Source of the DNA: Vulcanimicrobiota bacterium
GTDB taxonomy: Bacteria > Vulcanimicrobiota > Xenobia > Xenobiales > JADMJV01
Assembly: GCA_023447635.1 (NCBI GenBank)
Contig: JAEXNA010000169.1
Location: forward strand, 3,360-67,359
DNA length: 64,000 nucleotides
Direction: 5' to 3'
This document shows, in pieces, positions 16,347-24,720 of the stretch. Position 1 is the stretch's first letter, and each line of letters begins with the position of its first letter. Under the pieces are notes generated by a model. That model searched no databases. It was not told the origin of the DNA and saw only the letters and a program-made list of their open reading frames with translations. The translations under genes were made by a program, and so were the position numbers.

Positions 16347-16723
16347 CGGCGACGCGATTCCCGTTTGCTCCGGTCCGCCTGCCGCGTCTCGTCCGCGCAA
16401 CGAGGCGTTGCTCTCGTGAGCAGCAACCTTGCTCGTCTCGCCAGCGCAAAGCGGCGCTGCCGCTCTCGCGGGCGACAATCTTGCACGTCTCGCGGGGGCA
16501 ACGCGGCGTTGTCGCTCTCGCGGGCGACAATCTTGCTCGTCTCGCGGGCGCAACGCGGCGTTGCCGTTCTCGCGGGCGACAATCTTGCACGTCTCGCCAG
16601 GGCAACGCGACCATTCCCCGACACGGCGAACTGTGGCGTGCTGTCGGAGTGGTCACAAGCTGGCAAATTCTAGCTGTCGTTAAACAATTAGACTCCGCTT
16701 ACCATAGAGGAGAATAATCATTC
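16347..16723. other. intergenic region filled by tandem repeats
   Basis: 377 bp between the small minus-strand gene and the MNING gene. Most of it is the 52-bp tandem array (16385-16612). Open frames across it on both strands are Arg/Ala-rich repeat translations without ribosome sites. The last 100 bp are AT-richer and hold GAGGAGA at 16707-16713, the ribosome site of the next gene. Confidence 0.7.
16385..16612 (+). repeat. tandem repeat array, family A (52-bp units, about 4.4 copies)
   Basis: Units begin CGTCTCG at 16385, 16434, 16486, 16538 and 16590, so the period is 52 bp (first unit 49 bp, last one partial). Each carries GCAACGCGGCGTTGC or a variant, a near-perfect palindrome with one central base, followed by CTCGCGGGCGACAATCTTGC. 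The sequence diverges between units by scattered substitutions, with the outer units most degraded. A related copy lies at 10876-10943 in the same orientation. Confidence 0.85.
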
Positions 16724-17245
16724 ATGAATATCAATGGAATCGGTCCTCGCCTGGCAGCCCAGGGTAAGAAGGCCATGTTCAACAGCAACATTCGCTTCGG
16801 CAAAGAGCAAGCCGCCATCGGTGCCACCTATCTCGACTCGATCCGCAACCAGAGCGACGTTAGAGAAGAGCAGGTCGTCGCGCAGACCGCTCGCAACGCC
16901 TGGAACAGCGTCCAGCAGTGGCGCGGACAGGTTGCCGTCGCCGACGCCGCCCTCGGGGCTATCGCCGGCGGAATCGCCGGGCCGCTCGGAGCGACCCTGG
17001 CCGCCGTCGGCAACGGCGCCATGTTCAGCCCCCATATCGCCACCATCCGTGACCAGGCGATCGTGGGCCTCGAGTTCACCAAGGCCGTCCGCGACTACAG
17101 CACCGACGACGCTCAGCGCGCCGCCGCCGATGTCGCCCTGAAGTCGGCCTACGCGGTCAGCACCATCCACGCCCAGTTCGGCATCGTCAACAGCTTCCTA
17201 AGCGCTCAGCTTCCGGGCGGTAGTCTCGCCCCTGCGGCCGCCTGA
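16724..17245 (+). CDS. leaderless alpha-helical protein of unknown function (MNING protein)
   Basis: 173 residues, not recognised. No signal peptide; the N-terminus MNINGIGPRLAAQGKKAMF is polar and glycine-bearing. The middle has a hydrophobic Gly/Ala-rich stretch (ADAALGAIAGGIAGPLGATL) and the rest is amphipathic helix. GAGGAGA ends ten bases before the ATG. It is followed by a perfect terminator, so it is a single-gene unit. Its N-terminal style is shared with the proteins at 18201 and 54535, which may point to a common, non-Sec route out of the cell or to a shared intracellular role; this is inference. Confidence 0.75.
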   Translation: MNINGIGPRLAAQGKKAMFNSNIRFGKEQAAIGATYLDSIRNQSDVREEQVVAQTARNAWNSVQQWRGQVAVADAALGAIAGGIAGPLGATLAAVGNGAMFSPHIATIRDQAIVGLEFTKAVRDYSTDDAQRAAADVALKSAYAVSTIHAQFGIVNSFLSAQLPGGSLAPAAA

Positions 17246-17264
17246 CGTCAGCGCTGCAGAACAC

Positions 17265-17308
17265 AAGAACCGATGCTCGAAGGTTTCGAGCATCGGTTCT
17301 TTTCGTTT
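17265..17308 (+). terminator. intrinsic terminator after the MNING gene
   Basis: A perfect 17-bp stem (AAGAACCGATGCTCGAA at 17265-17281 with its complement at 17285-17301), a GGT loop, and TTCGTTTT after it. Confidence 0.92.
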
Positions 17309-17408
17309 TGGGAGGCAAGGACAGACCGCGCCTCCCCAGCCCGGCGAACCCTTCTAGCCAAGGGAGCAGGGCGAGTCGCTCGAAGGTTCACCGTTCGGAG
17401 GTGCCGTG

Positions 17409-17858
17409 ATGCGTAATCGTTCCCTGGGCCTGCTGGCCTGCTTGCTTCTCCTGACAGGAGTCGCCTCGTCGGACTCGTTTTCGGGTCAAGCCTCGTACTA
17501 CCACGACAAATTCGAAGGCCGCCCCACGGCCAGCGGAGAGCCATACAGCAAAGAACAGCTCACGGCAGCGCACCGCACCTTCGCCTTCGGCACCCGTCTC
17601 AAGGTCACCCGAATCGACAACGGCCAGTGCGTCGAAGTCCGAGTCAACGACCGTGGCCCCCACTCGCCCAGCCGCGTCGTCGACCTCTCCCGCAGGGCTG
17701 CCGAAGAGCTAGGGCTGATCAGCGCCGGCGTCGCCGAAGTGCAGATCGAGGTCCTCGACGGGGAGGCCCCCGTCGACATCCCGACCGAGCCCCAGCCCGA
17801 CGATGCAGACCTCGAACCGCTAGCCCTCCCCACTCCCATCACCTGGAGCGAAGAGTAA
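17409..17858 (+). CDS. RlpA-like double-psi beta-barrel protein
   Basis: 149 residues from the ATG at 17409, seven bases after GGAGG; a GTG three bases earlier is spaced less well. A signal peptide (RNRSLGLLACLLLLTGVASS) leads into the RlpA-type double-psi barrel: GQASYYHDKFEGRPTASGE, then AAHRTFAFGTRLKVTR, VRVNDRGPHSPSRVVDLS and AAEELGLISAGVA. RlpA proteins bind or cleave peptidoglycan lacking stem peptides at the septum. The conserved Asp in VNDRGP is present. The short Pro/Asp-rich tail lacks the SPOR domain of longer homologues, so septal targeting by SPOR is not expected. Confidence 0.9.
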   Translation: MRNRSLGLLACLLLLTGVASSDSFSGQASYYHDKFEGRPTASGEPYSKEQLTAAHRTFAFGTRLKVTRIDNGQCVEVRVNDRGPHSPSRVVDLSRRAAEELGLISAGVAEVQIEVLDGEAPVDIPTEPQPDDADLEPLALPTPITWSEE

Positions 17859-17885
17859 AGAGCCCAGGTTGACCATGGTCACTGA

Positions 17886-17906
17886 AGCGCTTCGACAGAA
17901 AGCGCT
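17886..17906. promoter_or_regulatory. inverted repeat upstream of the 69-residue gene, possible operator
   Basis: AGCGCTT at 17886-17892 and AAGCGCT at 17900-17906 form a seven-base inverted repeat about 11 bp before a start codon. No T-run follows. Might be an operator half-site pair, or chance. Confidence 0.25.
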
Positions 17907-17917
17907 ACTCTCGACCC

Positions 17918-18127
17918 ATGGACATCTCGAACACTCATAGCTCCGACCAGAACACCAAGGACCTGCTCCAACAGCACCGTGACCGGGTCCAGGCGATGGC
18001 CTCCAGCCACCGCTCCACCGCCCCCTCGCTAGCTCCCACCCCCGCGAAGGCCACGCTTCCAGAACTCTCCACCCAACCAGCCCCCCGCCCGCCTCTCAGC
18101 AAATCCCCCGCACGGAGAGCAGCCTAA
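17918..18127 (+). CDS. short Pro/Ala/Ser-rich protein, unknown
   Basis: 69 residues starting MDISNTHSSDQNTKD, then a helical stretch (LLQQHRDRVQAMASSH) and a Pro/Ala-rich tail. Third codon positions are G/C-rich as in neighbouring genes, and the start resembles the M-N/D-I-S/T openings of nearby leaderless proteins. No clear ribosome site is seen, so the gene is uncertain. Confidence 0.4.
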   Translation: MDISNTHSSDQNTKDLLQQHRDRVQAMASSHRSTAPSLAPTPAKATLPELSTQPAPRPPLSKSPARRAA

Positions 18128-18200
18128 CCCACTTTAACGCTCCTTTGACGACCCTCTGGCAAGATGGCATCACAAGCTCGCCAGGGAAGGTCAGAACGCC

Positions 18201-18746
18201 GTGAACATCACCAACAGAACTCATTTTCGCCTCGACAACGTCGTGATGGGCAGCGAGCAGTCGCTGAAAGTTCGCTCCAGCAACAAAGAGTTCGACGTGA
18301 TCGGCGACGGCAAGATCGACGGCTACATGATGGACGGCTTCCATAGCGCCACCGCCGTACAGTCGATCAAGGACCCCCGCCTGATGGCGTTCCGCGACGA
18401 GGTGTACTCTGCGAAAGGCGACTACCACCTCAATGGCGACGCCGCCGAAATGACAAAGCGCCACTTTGGCCCCTCCTGGTCTACCGGGTCCGACCGCAAC
18501 ATCGTCACCCTCACCCATAAGGAAGGCGATTCGGTCCTGACGCTCGAGGTCGACGCTTACAACAGGACCACCCATCTCTCGGCCACCGTCCACACCGCAG
18601 AGACCTCGCTGACCCAGGGCGTCAAACAGGAGCGCGACAAAGAGCCCACCGAATTTCTGGTATGGGAGCCGTCCAAGGCCGCCAGCGCCGCGCGTCATGC
18701 CCGGCTCAGCGAAAGCTGGGCCCGCTACTCCGAGTCGCTGATCTGA
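18201..18746 (+). CDS. leaderless protein of unknown function (MNITN protein)
   Basis: 181 residues from a GTG at 18201, about ten bases after GGGAAGG. No signal peptide or membrane segment. A likely alpha/beta fold with regular charged strands (SLKVRSSNKEFDVIGDGKID, NIVTLTHKEGDSVLTLEVD, HLSATVHTAETS). No family recognised. GDGKIDG resembles a calcium-binding DxDG loop, but a single loop is weak evidence. Base composition and codon use look like the surroundings. Confidence 0.7.
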   Translation: MNITNRTHFRLDNVVMGSEQSLKVRSSNKEFDVIGDGKIDGYMMDGFHSATAVQSIKDPRLMAFRDEVYSAKGDYHLNGDAAEMTKRHFGPSWSTGSDRNIVTLTHKEGDSVLTLEVDAYNRTTHLSATVHTAETSLTQGVKQERDKEPTEFLVWEPSKAASAARHARLSESWARYSESLI

Positions 18747-18973
18747 ACTGCCGAACTGAAGGCAGCGAGGCCGATGCTCGTCGGCTTCGCTCTACCGTCA
18801 TCGCTCCTGGGAAAAGAATGTCGTCTCCCTTTCGACCAGCCTGACCGACTCTTTAACCTTTCACCACAAAGCGGACAAATCTAGCTCGATCCCTAGGGAG
18901 ACCAAGCTTCAAAGGCGAAGCGGCGGCCGATTTCGACAGGAATATCCGCGCGTTAGGGGGCATTTTTCCGGTT

Positions 18974-21127
18974 ATGGCACCAACCACCCAGAAGTTGAGC
19001 GAGGCGAAGCTAGGCCAGCGATACCTCGACCTCGTCCGCTCCCTGATCACCATCCTCGAGTTGCGCAACCCTTACAACATCGACCACTGTCGATTGGTGG
19101 CCAGGCTCTGCGAGCAGATGGCCAAAAAGGCCGGATTCGACAAAGACGCGCGAACTCTGGTCTGCACCGCCGCCGAACTGCACACCCTGGGCGTGTCGCT
19201 GTCGATGGAAGAGAAGAAGCCATACTTCTCGCTCCCCATTACCAAGTTGGGCCTCTCCAGCGGGCGCGACTACCCCAGCCACGAGCGCGAACTGCAGATC
19301 TTGCAGGAAGTGATGGGAGGTATCCCCGGACTCGAAGAGTGTATCTCCGTCATCCTCGATCGCAACGAGTGGTACGACGGTTCGGCCTCGCTGTTCGGCA
19401 AAAAAGGCGATGACATCTCGCCAGAGGCTCGTCTGCTGGGCGTGGCCGATGCCTTCATCGACCAGTGCACCCCGAAAAAGCACCGAAACCAGGTCTCGTC
19501 CCGGGAAGCGCTCAAGCGTATCTTCGACCGCTCCGGCACCCAGTTCGACCCCCGTATGGTCGAAGCGCTGCAGGCCGTCATGGCCGAAGAAGAAGACGGC
19601 GCCTACAAAGAGAGTGGCCGCACCGAGCATTTCGAGACCTCCAGATGTCGCCACTATCTGAATCTGGGCCACCTTTACATCGCTATTCATGAGACGGACT
19701 GGGCGCTGCGCTCTTACCTGAAGGCCGAGAAGGTCGCCGTAGAGATGGCCGACAGCGGCCTCGAACTCGGCGCTATCTCCGGTCAGGTGATGGTCTACTG
19801 CGACCGTCGCCAATTAGAGCAAGCCCGCGAGGCGCTGCAGCGTGCTCGCCAGCGCACCCACAGCGAGCGGGAGAAGCACGGCTACCACCTGATGTGGGGC
19901 CTGGTCGAGTGGCTCTCCGGCCGCGACAAGAACGGCCAGGAGATCCTCGAAGGGCTAATCTCGCACTATCGTAAGGCGCGCAACCTGCCCGGCCTGATCG
20001 CTTCGCTCACCTTCCAGAGCTATCTGCTCTTGACCCATCGCGGCATTGACGACGAAGAGCACGTCGAGACGCTGACCGAGTTCATGGAACTCGTCGGGCG
20101 CTACGACATGTTCGACATCGTCGAGCGCTACCGTAAGTTCACCTTGCCGCTGTTCCTGAGCGCCGTGCTCAAAGGGATCGAGGACGCCACGGCCCGGGCC
20201 AACCTGACCAAGATGGGCGAGCCGTGCCAGCAGGCGCTGCTCGAGCAACTTTCCAGCCTGTCGCCCTCGCAGTGGATGGACCACATGTTGCCCGAACCGG
20301 TGGTCCCCTCGGCCCAGGCTCCCCTGCCCGAAGCCAGCCGCGCCCGCGCGGCCGCCCCGGCCGCCGAAGGCGCCATCCTGGTGCAGACCCTCGGTCGTAT
20401 CCGACTGCGCTCGGCCGACGAAGAGGTCGCCGAGGACGACTGGCCCACCCAGAAAGCGCTTCGACTGTTCGCCCACCTGGCCGTCACCCGTTCGGCCATC
20501 ACCGACGGCTTCCTGATGGAAACGCTGTGGCCCGACGCTCCCGAATCGAAGGCGCGCAACTCTCTGCGCAACGCCATCCACCAGGTGCGCAGCGTGCTCA
20601 AAAAACTCGCCCCTAGCGAGGGGGGAGAGATGCTGCAGCGCGGTCGCAAAAGCGGCACCGCCTCGCTGGACTTCGAGTACGTTCTGGACATCGAGCGGTT
20701 GGAGCAGTACCTGCGGGAAGCCAACGAAGCCCAGGAAGCGGGCAACGCCGAGGTCGCAATCGAGAAGGCCAAGTTGGCTCTCGACCTGTACCAGGGCGAA
20801 TTCATGGAGGGGTTCCACGACGACTGGGTCGACGGTCTGCGCGTGCAGTACCGCGAACTTCAGCAGCGCGCGTTGGGCGCCCTGGCCCGCGCTTACCTGG
20901 TCGCGCAGCGCTACGAAGAGGCGGAAGTCGCGGCCCGCCGCATGCTGGCCGCTGACGACCTGCGCGAGGATGCTCACGAAATCACCATTCGCGCCCTGGC
21001 CTCCGACGGACGCTCGGCCGAGGCGATTCGCCACTACGAAGAGACCGTCGACCTGTTCGAGCGCGAGATCGGCGTCTCGCCCTCGTCCCTGACCGCCGTC
21101 CTCCAAGAAACCGGCCTCCTCCTTTAG
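18974..21127 (+). CDS. transcriptional regulator: degenerate HD-GYP-like region, TPRs and C-terminal SARP (wHTH-BTAD)
   Basis: 717 residues, three parts. Residues about 15-200 follow the HD-GYP layout (YNIDHCRLVARLCEQMAKKAGF, TAAELHTLGV, LDRNEWYDGS, ARLLGVADAFID), but the metal ligands are altered: ELHTLG replaces the HD pair and RNEWYDG the HHE.DG motif, so phosphodiesterase activity is unlikely. About 220-450 is helical and TPR-like. The C-terminus has a winged helix (about 468-570, LRLFAHLAV, LMETLWPD, NSLRNAIHQVRSVLKK) and a BTAD domain (571-710, LYQGEFMEGF, EIGVSPSS), the SARP module usually at the N-terminus. Probably a cytoplasmic regulator with a ligand-sensing dead HD-GYP; target genes unknown. 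No good ribosome site precedes the ATG. Confidence 0.8.
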   Translation: MAPTTQKLSEAKLGQRYLDLVRSLITILELRNPYNIDHCRLVARLCEQMAKKAGFDKDARTLVCTAAELHTLGVSLSMEEKKPYFSLPITKLGLSSGRDYPSHERELQILQEVMGGIPGLEECISVILDRNEWYDGSASLFGKKGDDISPEARLLGVADAFIDQCTPKKHRNQVSSREALKRIFDRSGTQFDPRMVEALQAVMAEEEDGAYKESGRTEHFETSRCRHYLNLGHLYIAIHETDWALRSYLKAEKVAVEMADSGLELGAISGQVMVYCDRRQLEQAREALQRARQRTHSEREKHGYHLMWGLVEWLSGRDKNGQEILEGLISHYRKARNLPGLIASLTFQSYLLLTHRGIDDEEHVETLTEFMELVGRYDMFDIVERYRKFTLPLFLSAVLKGIEDATARANLTKMGEPCQQALLEQLSSLSPSQWMDHMLPEPVVPSAQAPLPEASRARAAAPAAEGAILVQTLGRIRLRSADEEVAEDDWPTQKALRLFAHLAVTRSAITDGFLMETLWPDAPESKARNSLRNAIHQVRSVLKKLAPSEGGEMLQRGRKSGTASLDFEYVLDIERLEQYLREANEAQEAGNAEVAIEKAKLALDLYQGEFMEGFHDDWVDGLRVQYRELQQRALGALARAYLVAQRYEEAEVAARRMLAADDLREDAHEITIRALASDGRSAEAIRHYEETVDLFEREIGVSPSSLTAVLQETGLLL

Positions 21128-21274
21128 TCCCCGAAGCCGACGGGCAGCTAGCTGAAGCCGGGCAGCGACTTCCGGAAGCCATGCAACGGCCCGGGGGAGG
21201 GTGGCCTCTCCCCTTGACTCGTTCGCTCCCCGAGGCGCGCAGGTTTCTGCAAAGCCGCGCGGAAAGTTTCCTAT

Positions 21275-22678
21275 ATGGCGAAAGTTGACGGGCAGAATTT
21301 TCCGAACGGCCAACAGCTGAGAATCTCCAAGGGCTCTGGCGACTCGGAAACCTCTTTCCACATAGAAACCCTTCGGTCGAGCCTGACCGGCGAAAGCTTC
21401 TGGATGCTCGAGGAAAAGGGGAAGCGTTGGCTTTATCGCTACCCCACCCAGCCGGCCGAGAAGGGAGCCAGCGCCAGCGTCGAGGCGGTGCACGAAACCT
21501 TCCAGGCCGACCGAGTCGAGCCAGGTCGCTTTCTGGGCCAGGACATCTCCCGCGTCTTTCGCTGGGCCCGCATGGCCGAGCCGATTGCAGGCCAGCCGGC
21601 GCCGTTCCACGACACCCGGGAAGTGCTGCTGCTGGGGGACGGAAGCTACGTCAAGCCGCTTCCCGCCATCCCAGTTCTGCAGTACGGGGGCGACCTTTAC
21701 ACTCCGGACTTCCCCGCCGAGAAGATGCCCTGGAAACTCCTCCAGCCAGAGCCGATCTCGGCCTGGCGAGGCCTCGGGGCCGTGGTTCTCCTCGCTCTGA
21801 TCTTGGCTGGGTGCTTCGGTCTGTTCGCCGTCTCGAACTTTATCGCGCCGGTGAAAGCGTTCTGGTGGCTCGCTCCGCTGACCGGGCTGCTCTGCATCGG
21901 CTCCTGGCGAACCTCAGAGGTGGGACGGGTCGCCCGGCTGATCTCTGGCGCCTTCTTCTTTCATTTCCTGACTCGCGGCTTCGACGTGGCGATCACGGGA
22001 GACTGGGAGGACGCTGACGCCTATGTATTCGAGGCCTGGAAGCTTTGCGGCACGTTCCTGCTCCTGGGTCTGCTGGCCAAAGTTCGACCTCAGCTATACT
22101 TCGGGCTGGTCGACGGCGCCTATCGAGTGGGTCCGGCTCTGTGGCTGACGGGGATGTGCACCCTGTTCATCTTGCTCGATGACGGCAACTACTTCCCCTG
22201 GTACGACTATTACGCCGGGGTGATGCCGTGGGGGCTGCTGCTGGGAGCCATCGGCCTGGGCTCTATGGCGGAGAAGATCTGGGACTACCGCAAAGCGCCG
22301 GTCGACATGGCGGGTTTTCTGCGGCTTCTCTATCGAATTGCCGACGTTCTGGATAAAGGGCCCGAGTCCGCCAGGGGCCGCTCTGCTCGCCTGGCCGAAT
22401 GGGGTGACGACCTGGAGGATGCGCTGTCGATTTCAGCCAGCACCGTGGTCATCTCGCTGTCCGAACTCGCTCCGGACTTTCTGCTTTGGAAAACCCAGGC
22501 CATCGCCCTGGCCTCTTACGACGAGTTCCTGCCCGACAGGCAAAGCCAGGTGCGCGAGGACCTGGTTGTGATCGCCGGAGACTTTCGCGCTATCGCCGAG
22601 TCGCTGGACGGCCGCTCGTCAAAAAAGCTTTCCAGCATCCGTCCTTCGCCCTATCTTGCGACCTATAACCAGGAGTAG
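21275..22678 (+). CDS. multi-pass membrane protein of unknown function
   Basis: 467 residues. A soluble N-terminal region of about 165 residues with KGKRWLYRYP and DISRVFRWARM stretches is followed by about five or six hydrophobic segments between residues 165 and 345 (LGAVVLLALILAGCFGLFAV, WWLAPLTGLLCIGSW, GTFLLLGLLAKV, LWLTGMCTLFILL, GVMPWGLLLGAIGLG) and a soluble helical tail. No family recognised. The neighbours are a Pro-rich single-pass protein and mobB on the same strand, 144 bp downstream, so co-transcription is possible. Confidence 0.75.
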   Translation: MAKVDGQNFPNGQQLRISKGSGDSETSFHIETLRSSLTGESFWMLEEKGKRWLYRYPTQPAEKGASASVEAVHETFQADRVEPGRFLGQDISRVFRWARMAEPIAGQPAPFHDTREVLLLGDGSYVKPLPAIPVLQYGGDLYTPDFPAEKMPWKLLQPEPISAWRGLGAVVLLALILAGCFGLFAVSNFIAPVKAFWWLAPLTGLLCIGSWRTSEVGRVARLISGAFFFHFLTRGFDVAITGDWEDADAYVFEAWKLCGTFLLLGLLAKVRPQLYFGLVDGAYRVGPALWLTGMCTLFILLDDGNYFPWYDYYAGVMPWGLLLGAIGLGSMAEKIWDYRKAPVDMAGFLRLLYRIADVLDKGPESARGRSARLAEWGDDLEDALSISASTVVISLSELAPDFLLWKTQAIALASYDEFLPDRQSQVREDLVVIAGDFRAIAESLDGRSSKKLSSIRPSPYLATYNQE

Positions 22679-22822
22679 AAGCCCGCGCCCGGGCATGTTC
22701 ACAAAATGTGCCTTGTTTTCTGCGAGAGCCGTGGGGTAAGATCGCCAGGCGAGCGTCTGTTCGAGAAACTTTCGACTCCAGCTCTCTTTAGACGCTGAGA
22801 CCGTTCGCATCGAGGCTCATCC

Positions 22823-24274
22823 GTGGAAGACAAAGACAAAAGGAACGCCACCAAGCACTATCAGAATTCGGATTACCCTTCCGGTTCGTTCGAGGCGGCT
22901 ATCAACGCTGACCAGCACGACCGTCTGCGCGAGGGTCAGGGGCTGCGTTTAGAGCGCCACCCGCTGGGGCCCGGACATTCCGGGGCCGATCTCGAAGAGA
23001 TGGTGCCCGCTTTCATGCACCGCGACTTCTTCCGTTCCGAGGAAGATGCCGTCGAGTCGGTGGGCACTTCTCGTCTAAGGGCCGCGCGCCGGGAGGCCGG
23101 TAAAGAGGTGTCCCGCGAGGTCTCGAAAGAGCTGCCCCGAGAGCTTCCCAGGACGCCCTCCCCGGAGGAGCCGAAGGCGGCCGCGCCTCGGCCCGCCTAC
23201 ATCCCTCCGCCCGACACCGAGAGTTATCAAGAGCCGCCGCAGACCGAGACGCCCGCAGCGCCTTCCGAAAAGCCTAAGACCTCTTTTGAGAGGCCGCGGA
23301 GCGAAAGGCCCGCAGCACCGCCCGAAAAGCCCACGGCACCGCCCGTGCCTCGGGCGGAAGAGTCGCTTCCGCCGTTGCGTTCCGCTGATTCCGCCCCGGC
23401 CCCCGAGGCTCGACCGCTGCGCGCTGAAGCGCCCCGAAGCGCTCCGCCGTCCCCCGAACCGGTGACCACACCGGCTCAGCCGGCACCCCAGATCGTCCAG
23501 CAGCCCAACTACAGCGTCCCCATGCTGATCGCCCTGGCTATGGTCCTGGGAGTCTTTGTCTGGCGCGAGCAGTCGCGCACCCCGCTACCGGCCCAGGAAG
23601 CTTTGCCCGTTCCCGTCACCGTCGCTTCACCCGCCGCGCCGACGCCGATGCCGGAACCGACCGTCGCAGGGGTTGGGTTCCGCCCGACCTACATGGCCGT
23701 CGGACCCTCGGTTCCTCAGGGAATCGAAGCGGAGGCCTCGGCCTCGCCTATCCCTGGCGAGACGGCAGGCCCTGAAGAGAGCGTCTCCGAGGAGGAGGCC
23801 GACGATCGCGCCGCCATCTTAGAGCAGATGAGCCAGTCCTCGGCGGCGGAAGAGCCTGCTCCCGCAGCGGGTGGAGGCGGCGGCGACCTGTTCCCCGGAG
23901 AAGGGGGAGAGGAGTCCGCTCCGACCAACACTGCGCCCGTCCGAGAGGCCGCTTCGGCGCCCTGGACGGCCACCTTGAACCCGACCTCCAAACCGGCGCC
24001 CCCGAAGCCTAAACCGCCCGCAGCCAGGCCCGCTGCCGCCAAGCCGGCGCCGAAGCCCGCCGCCAAACCGGCCGCGTCGAAGCCGAAGGCCGTTCCCGTG
24101 GCAGCCACCGCCGCCGATCTGTTCCCCATCGACGACGAAGTTCCGATTCGCTCGAGCAAACCTGCCGCCAAGGCTGCGGCGGCGCCCGTCAGCCAGCCGG
24201 CGGCAGTTCCGATAGCGGCTCCGGCCGCCGGGGTTCCCGCCGACGGCTACCAGATCGACGAGCCGAACCTCTGA
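22823..24274 (+). CDS. Pro/Ala-rich single-pass membrane protein
   Basis: 483 residues from a GTG at 22823, with GAGG seven bases upstream. The N-terminal 110 residues are charged and include a repeated EVSREVSKELPREL helix. A long Pro/Ala/Glu segment leads to one membrane span near residues 235-250 (PMLIALAMVLGVFVW). The rest is low-complexity Pro/Ala/Lys sequence with two copies of a DLFP motif (GGGDLFPGE and AADLFPIDD). The layout resembles an envelope-spanning or scaffold protein; no enzymatic domain is seen. Its TGA overlaps the proposed CTG start of mobB. Confidence 0.65.
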   Translation: MEDKDKRNATKHYQNSDYPSGSFEAAINADQHDRLREGQGLRLERHPLGPGHSGADLEEMVPAFMHRDFFRSEEDAVESVGTSRLRAARREAGKEVSREVSKELPRELPRTPSPEEPKAAAPRPAYIPPPDTESYQEPPQTETPAAPSEKPKTSFERPRSERPAAPPEKPTAPPVPRAEESLPPLRSADSAPAPEARPLRAEAPRSAPPSPEPVTTPAQPAPQIVQQPNYSVPMLIALAMVLGVFVWREQSRTPLPAQEALPVPVTVASPAAPTPMPEPTVAGVGFRPTYMAVGPSVPQGIEAEASASPIPGETAGPEESVSEEEADDRAAILEQMSQSSAAEEPAPAAGGGGGDLFPGEGGEESAPTNTAPVREAASAPWTATLNPTSKPAPPKPKPPAARPAAAKPAPKPAAKPAASKPKAVPVAATAADLFPIDDEVPIRSSKPAAKAAAAPVSQPAAVPIAAPAAGVPADGYQIDEPNL

Positions 24275-24720
24275 GAATTCTCTGCCTGGTCGGCCGCTCT
24301 GGAGTTGGGAAGACCACCCTGCTCGAGAGGGCGGTTCGCGCTCTGAGCGAGCAAGGCGTCTCGGTCCTGGCGGTCAAGAGTTCTCATCACGCCTGGGATG
24401 ACCGCGAGGGGTCGGATAGTCAGCGCCTGGCCAAGGCCGGAGCGAGCGGCGCTGTATTTCTAGGTACGAACGGGGCCCAGTTTCATCTCGAAACGCCGCC
24501 ATCGCTGCCCGAACTGCTGGGCTGGCTGGCCGGCAGGTATCAAGTCGCTCTTATCGAGGGCGGCAAAAGCTCGCCTTACCCAAAGGTAGAACTGCTTCAC
24601 GACCAGGCCCCGCTGCTCGACTCGTCCCAGACCGTCGGCCGCCTGAACCGCTCTAGCCCTAACGCTCTCGACGATCTCCTCGACCTGCTAGAGCGCTACG
24701 CGACGCCCTGGGGCGTCTAG
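24271..24720 (+). CDS. mobB: molybdopterin-guanine dinucleotide biosynthesis protein B, non-canonical start
   Basis: A frame with no ATG, GTG or TTG at its head encodes a clear MobB. The P-loop is VGRSGVGKTT, followed by VLAVKSSHHAWD, DSQRLAKAGASGAV and ALIEGGKSSPYPKVELL, the metal- and partner-binding motifs of the family. MobB is a GTP-binding protein that helps MobA add GMP to molybdopterin. I place the start at the CTG at 24271, which overlaps the previous stop as CTGA; ATT at 24277 is the alternative. At 149 residues it has normal length. The frame upstream stays open without a start codon, so translation probably relies on coupling. The stop shares CTAG with the convergent kinase gene. 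Confidence 0.8.
   Translation: MRILCLVGRSGVGKTTLLERAVRALSEQGVSVLAVKSSHHAWDDREGSDSQRLAKAGASGAVFLGTNGAQFHLETPPSLPELLGWLAGRYQVALIEGGKSSPYPKVELLHDQAPLLDSSQTVGRLNRSSPNALDDLLDLLERYATPWGV

Noticed and set aside
15972..16673. 233-codon rightward open frame
   Set aside because: It overlaps the better-supported minus-strand gene at 15987-16346, and its C-terminal part is only translated repeat DNA.
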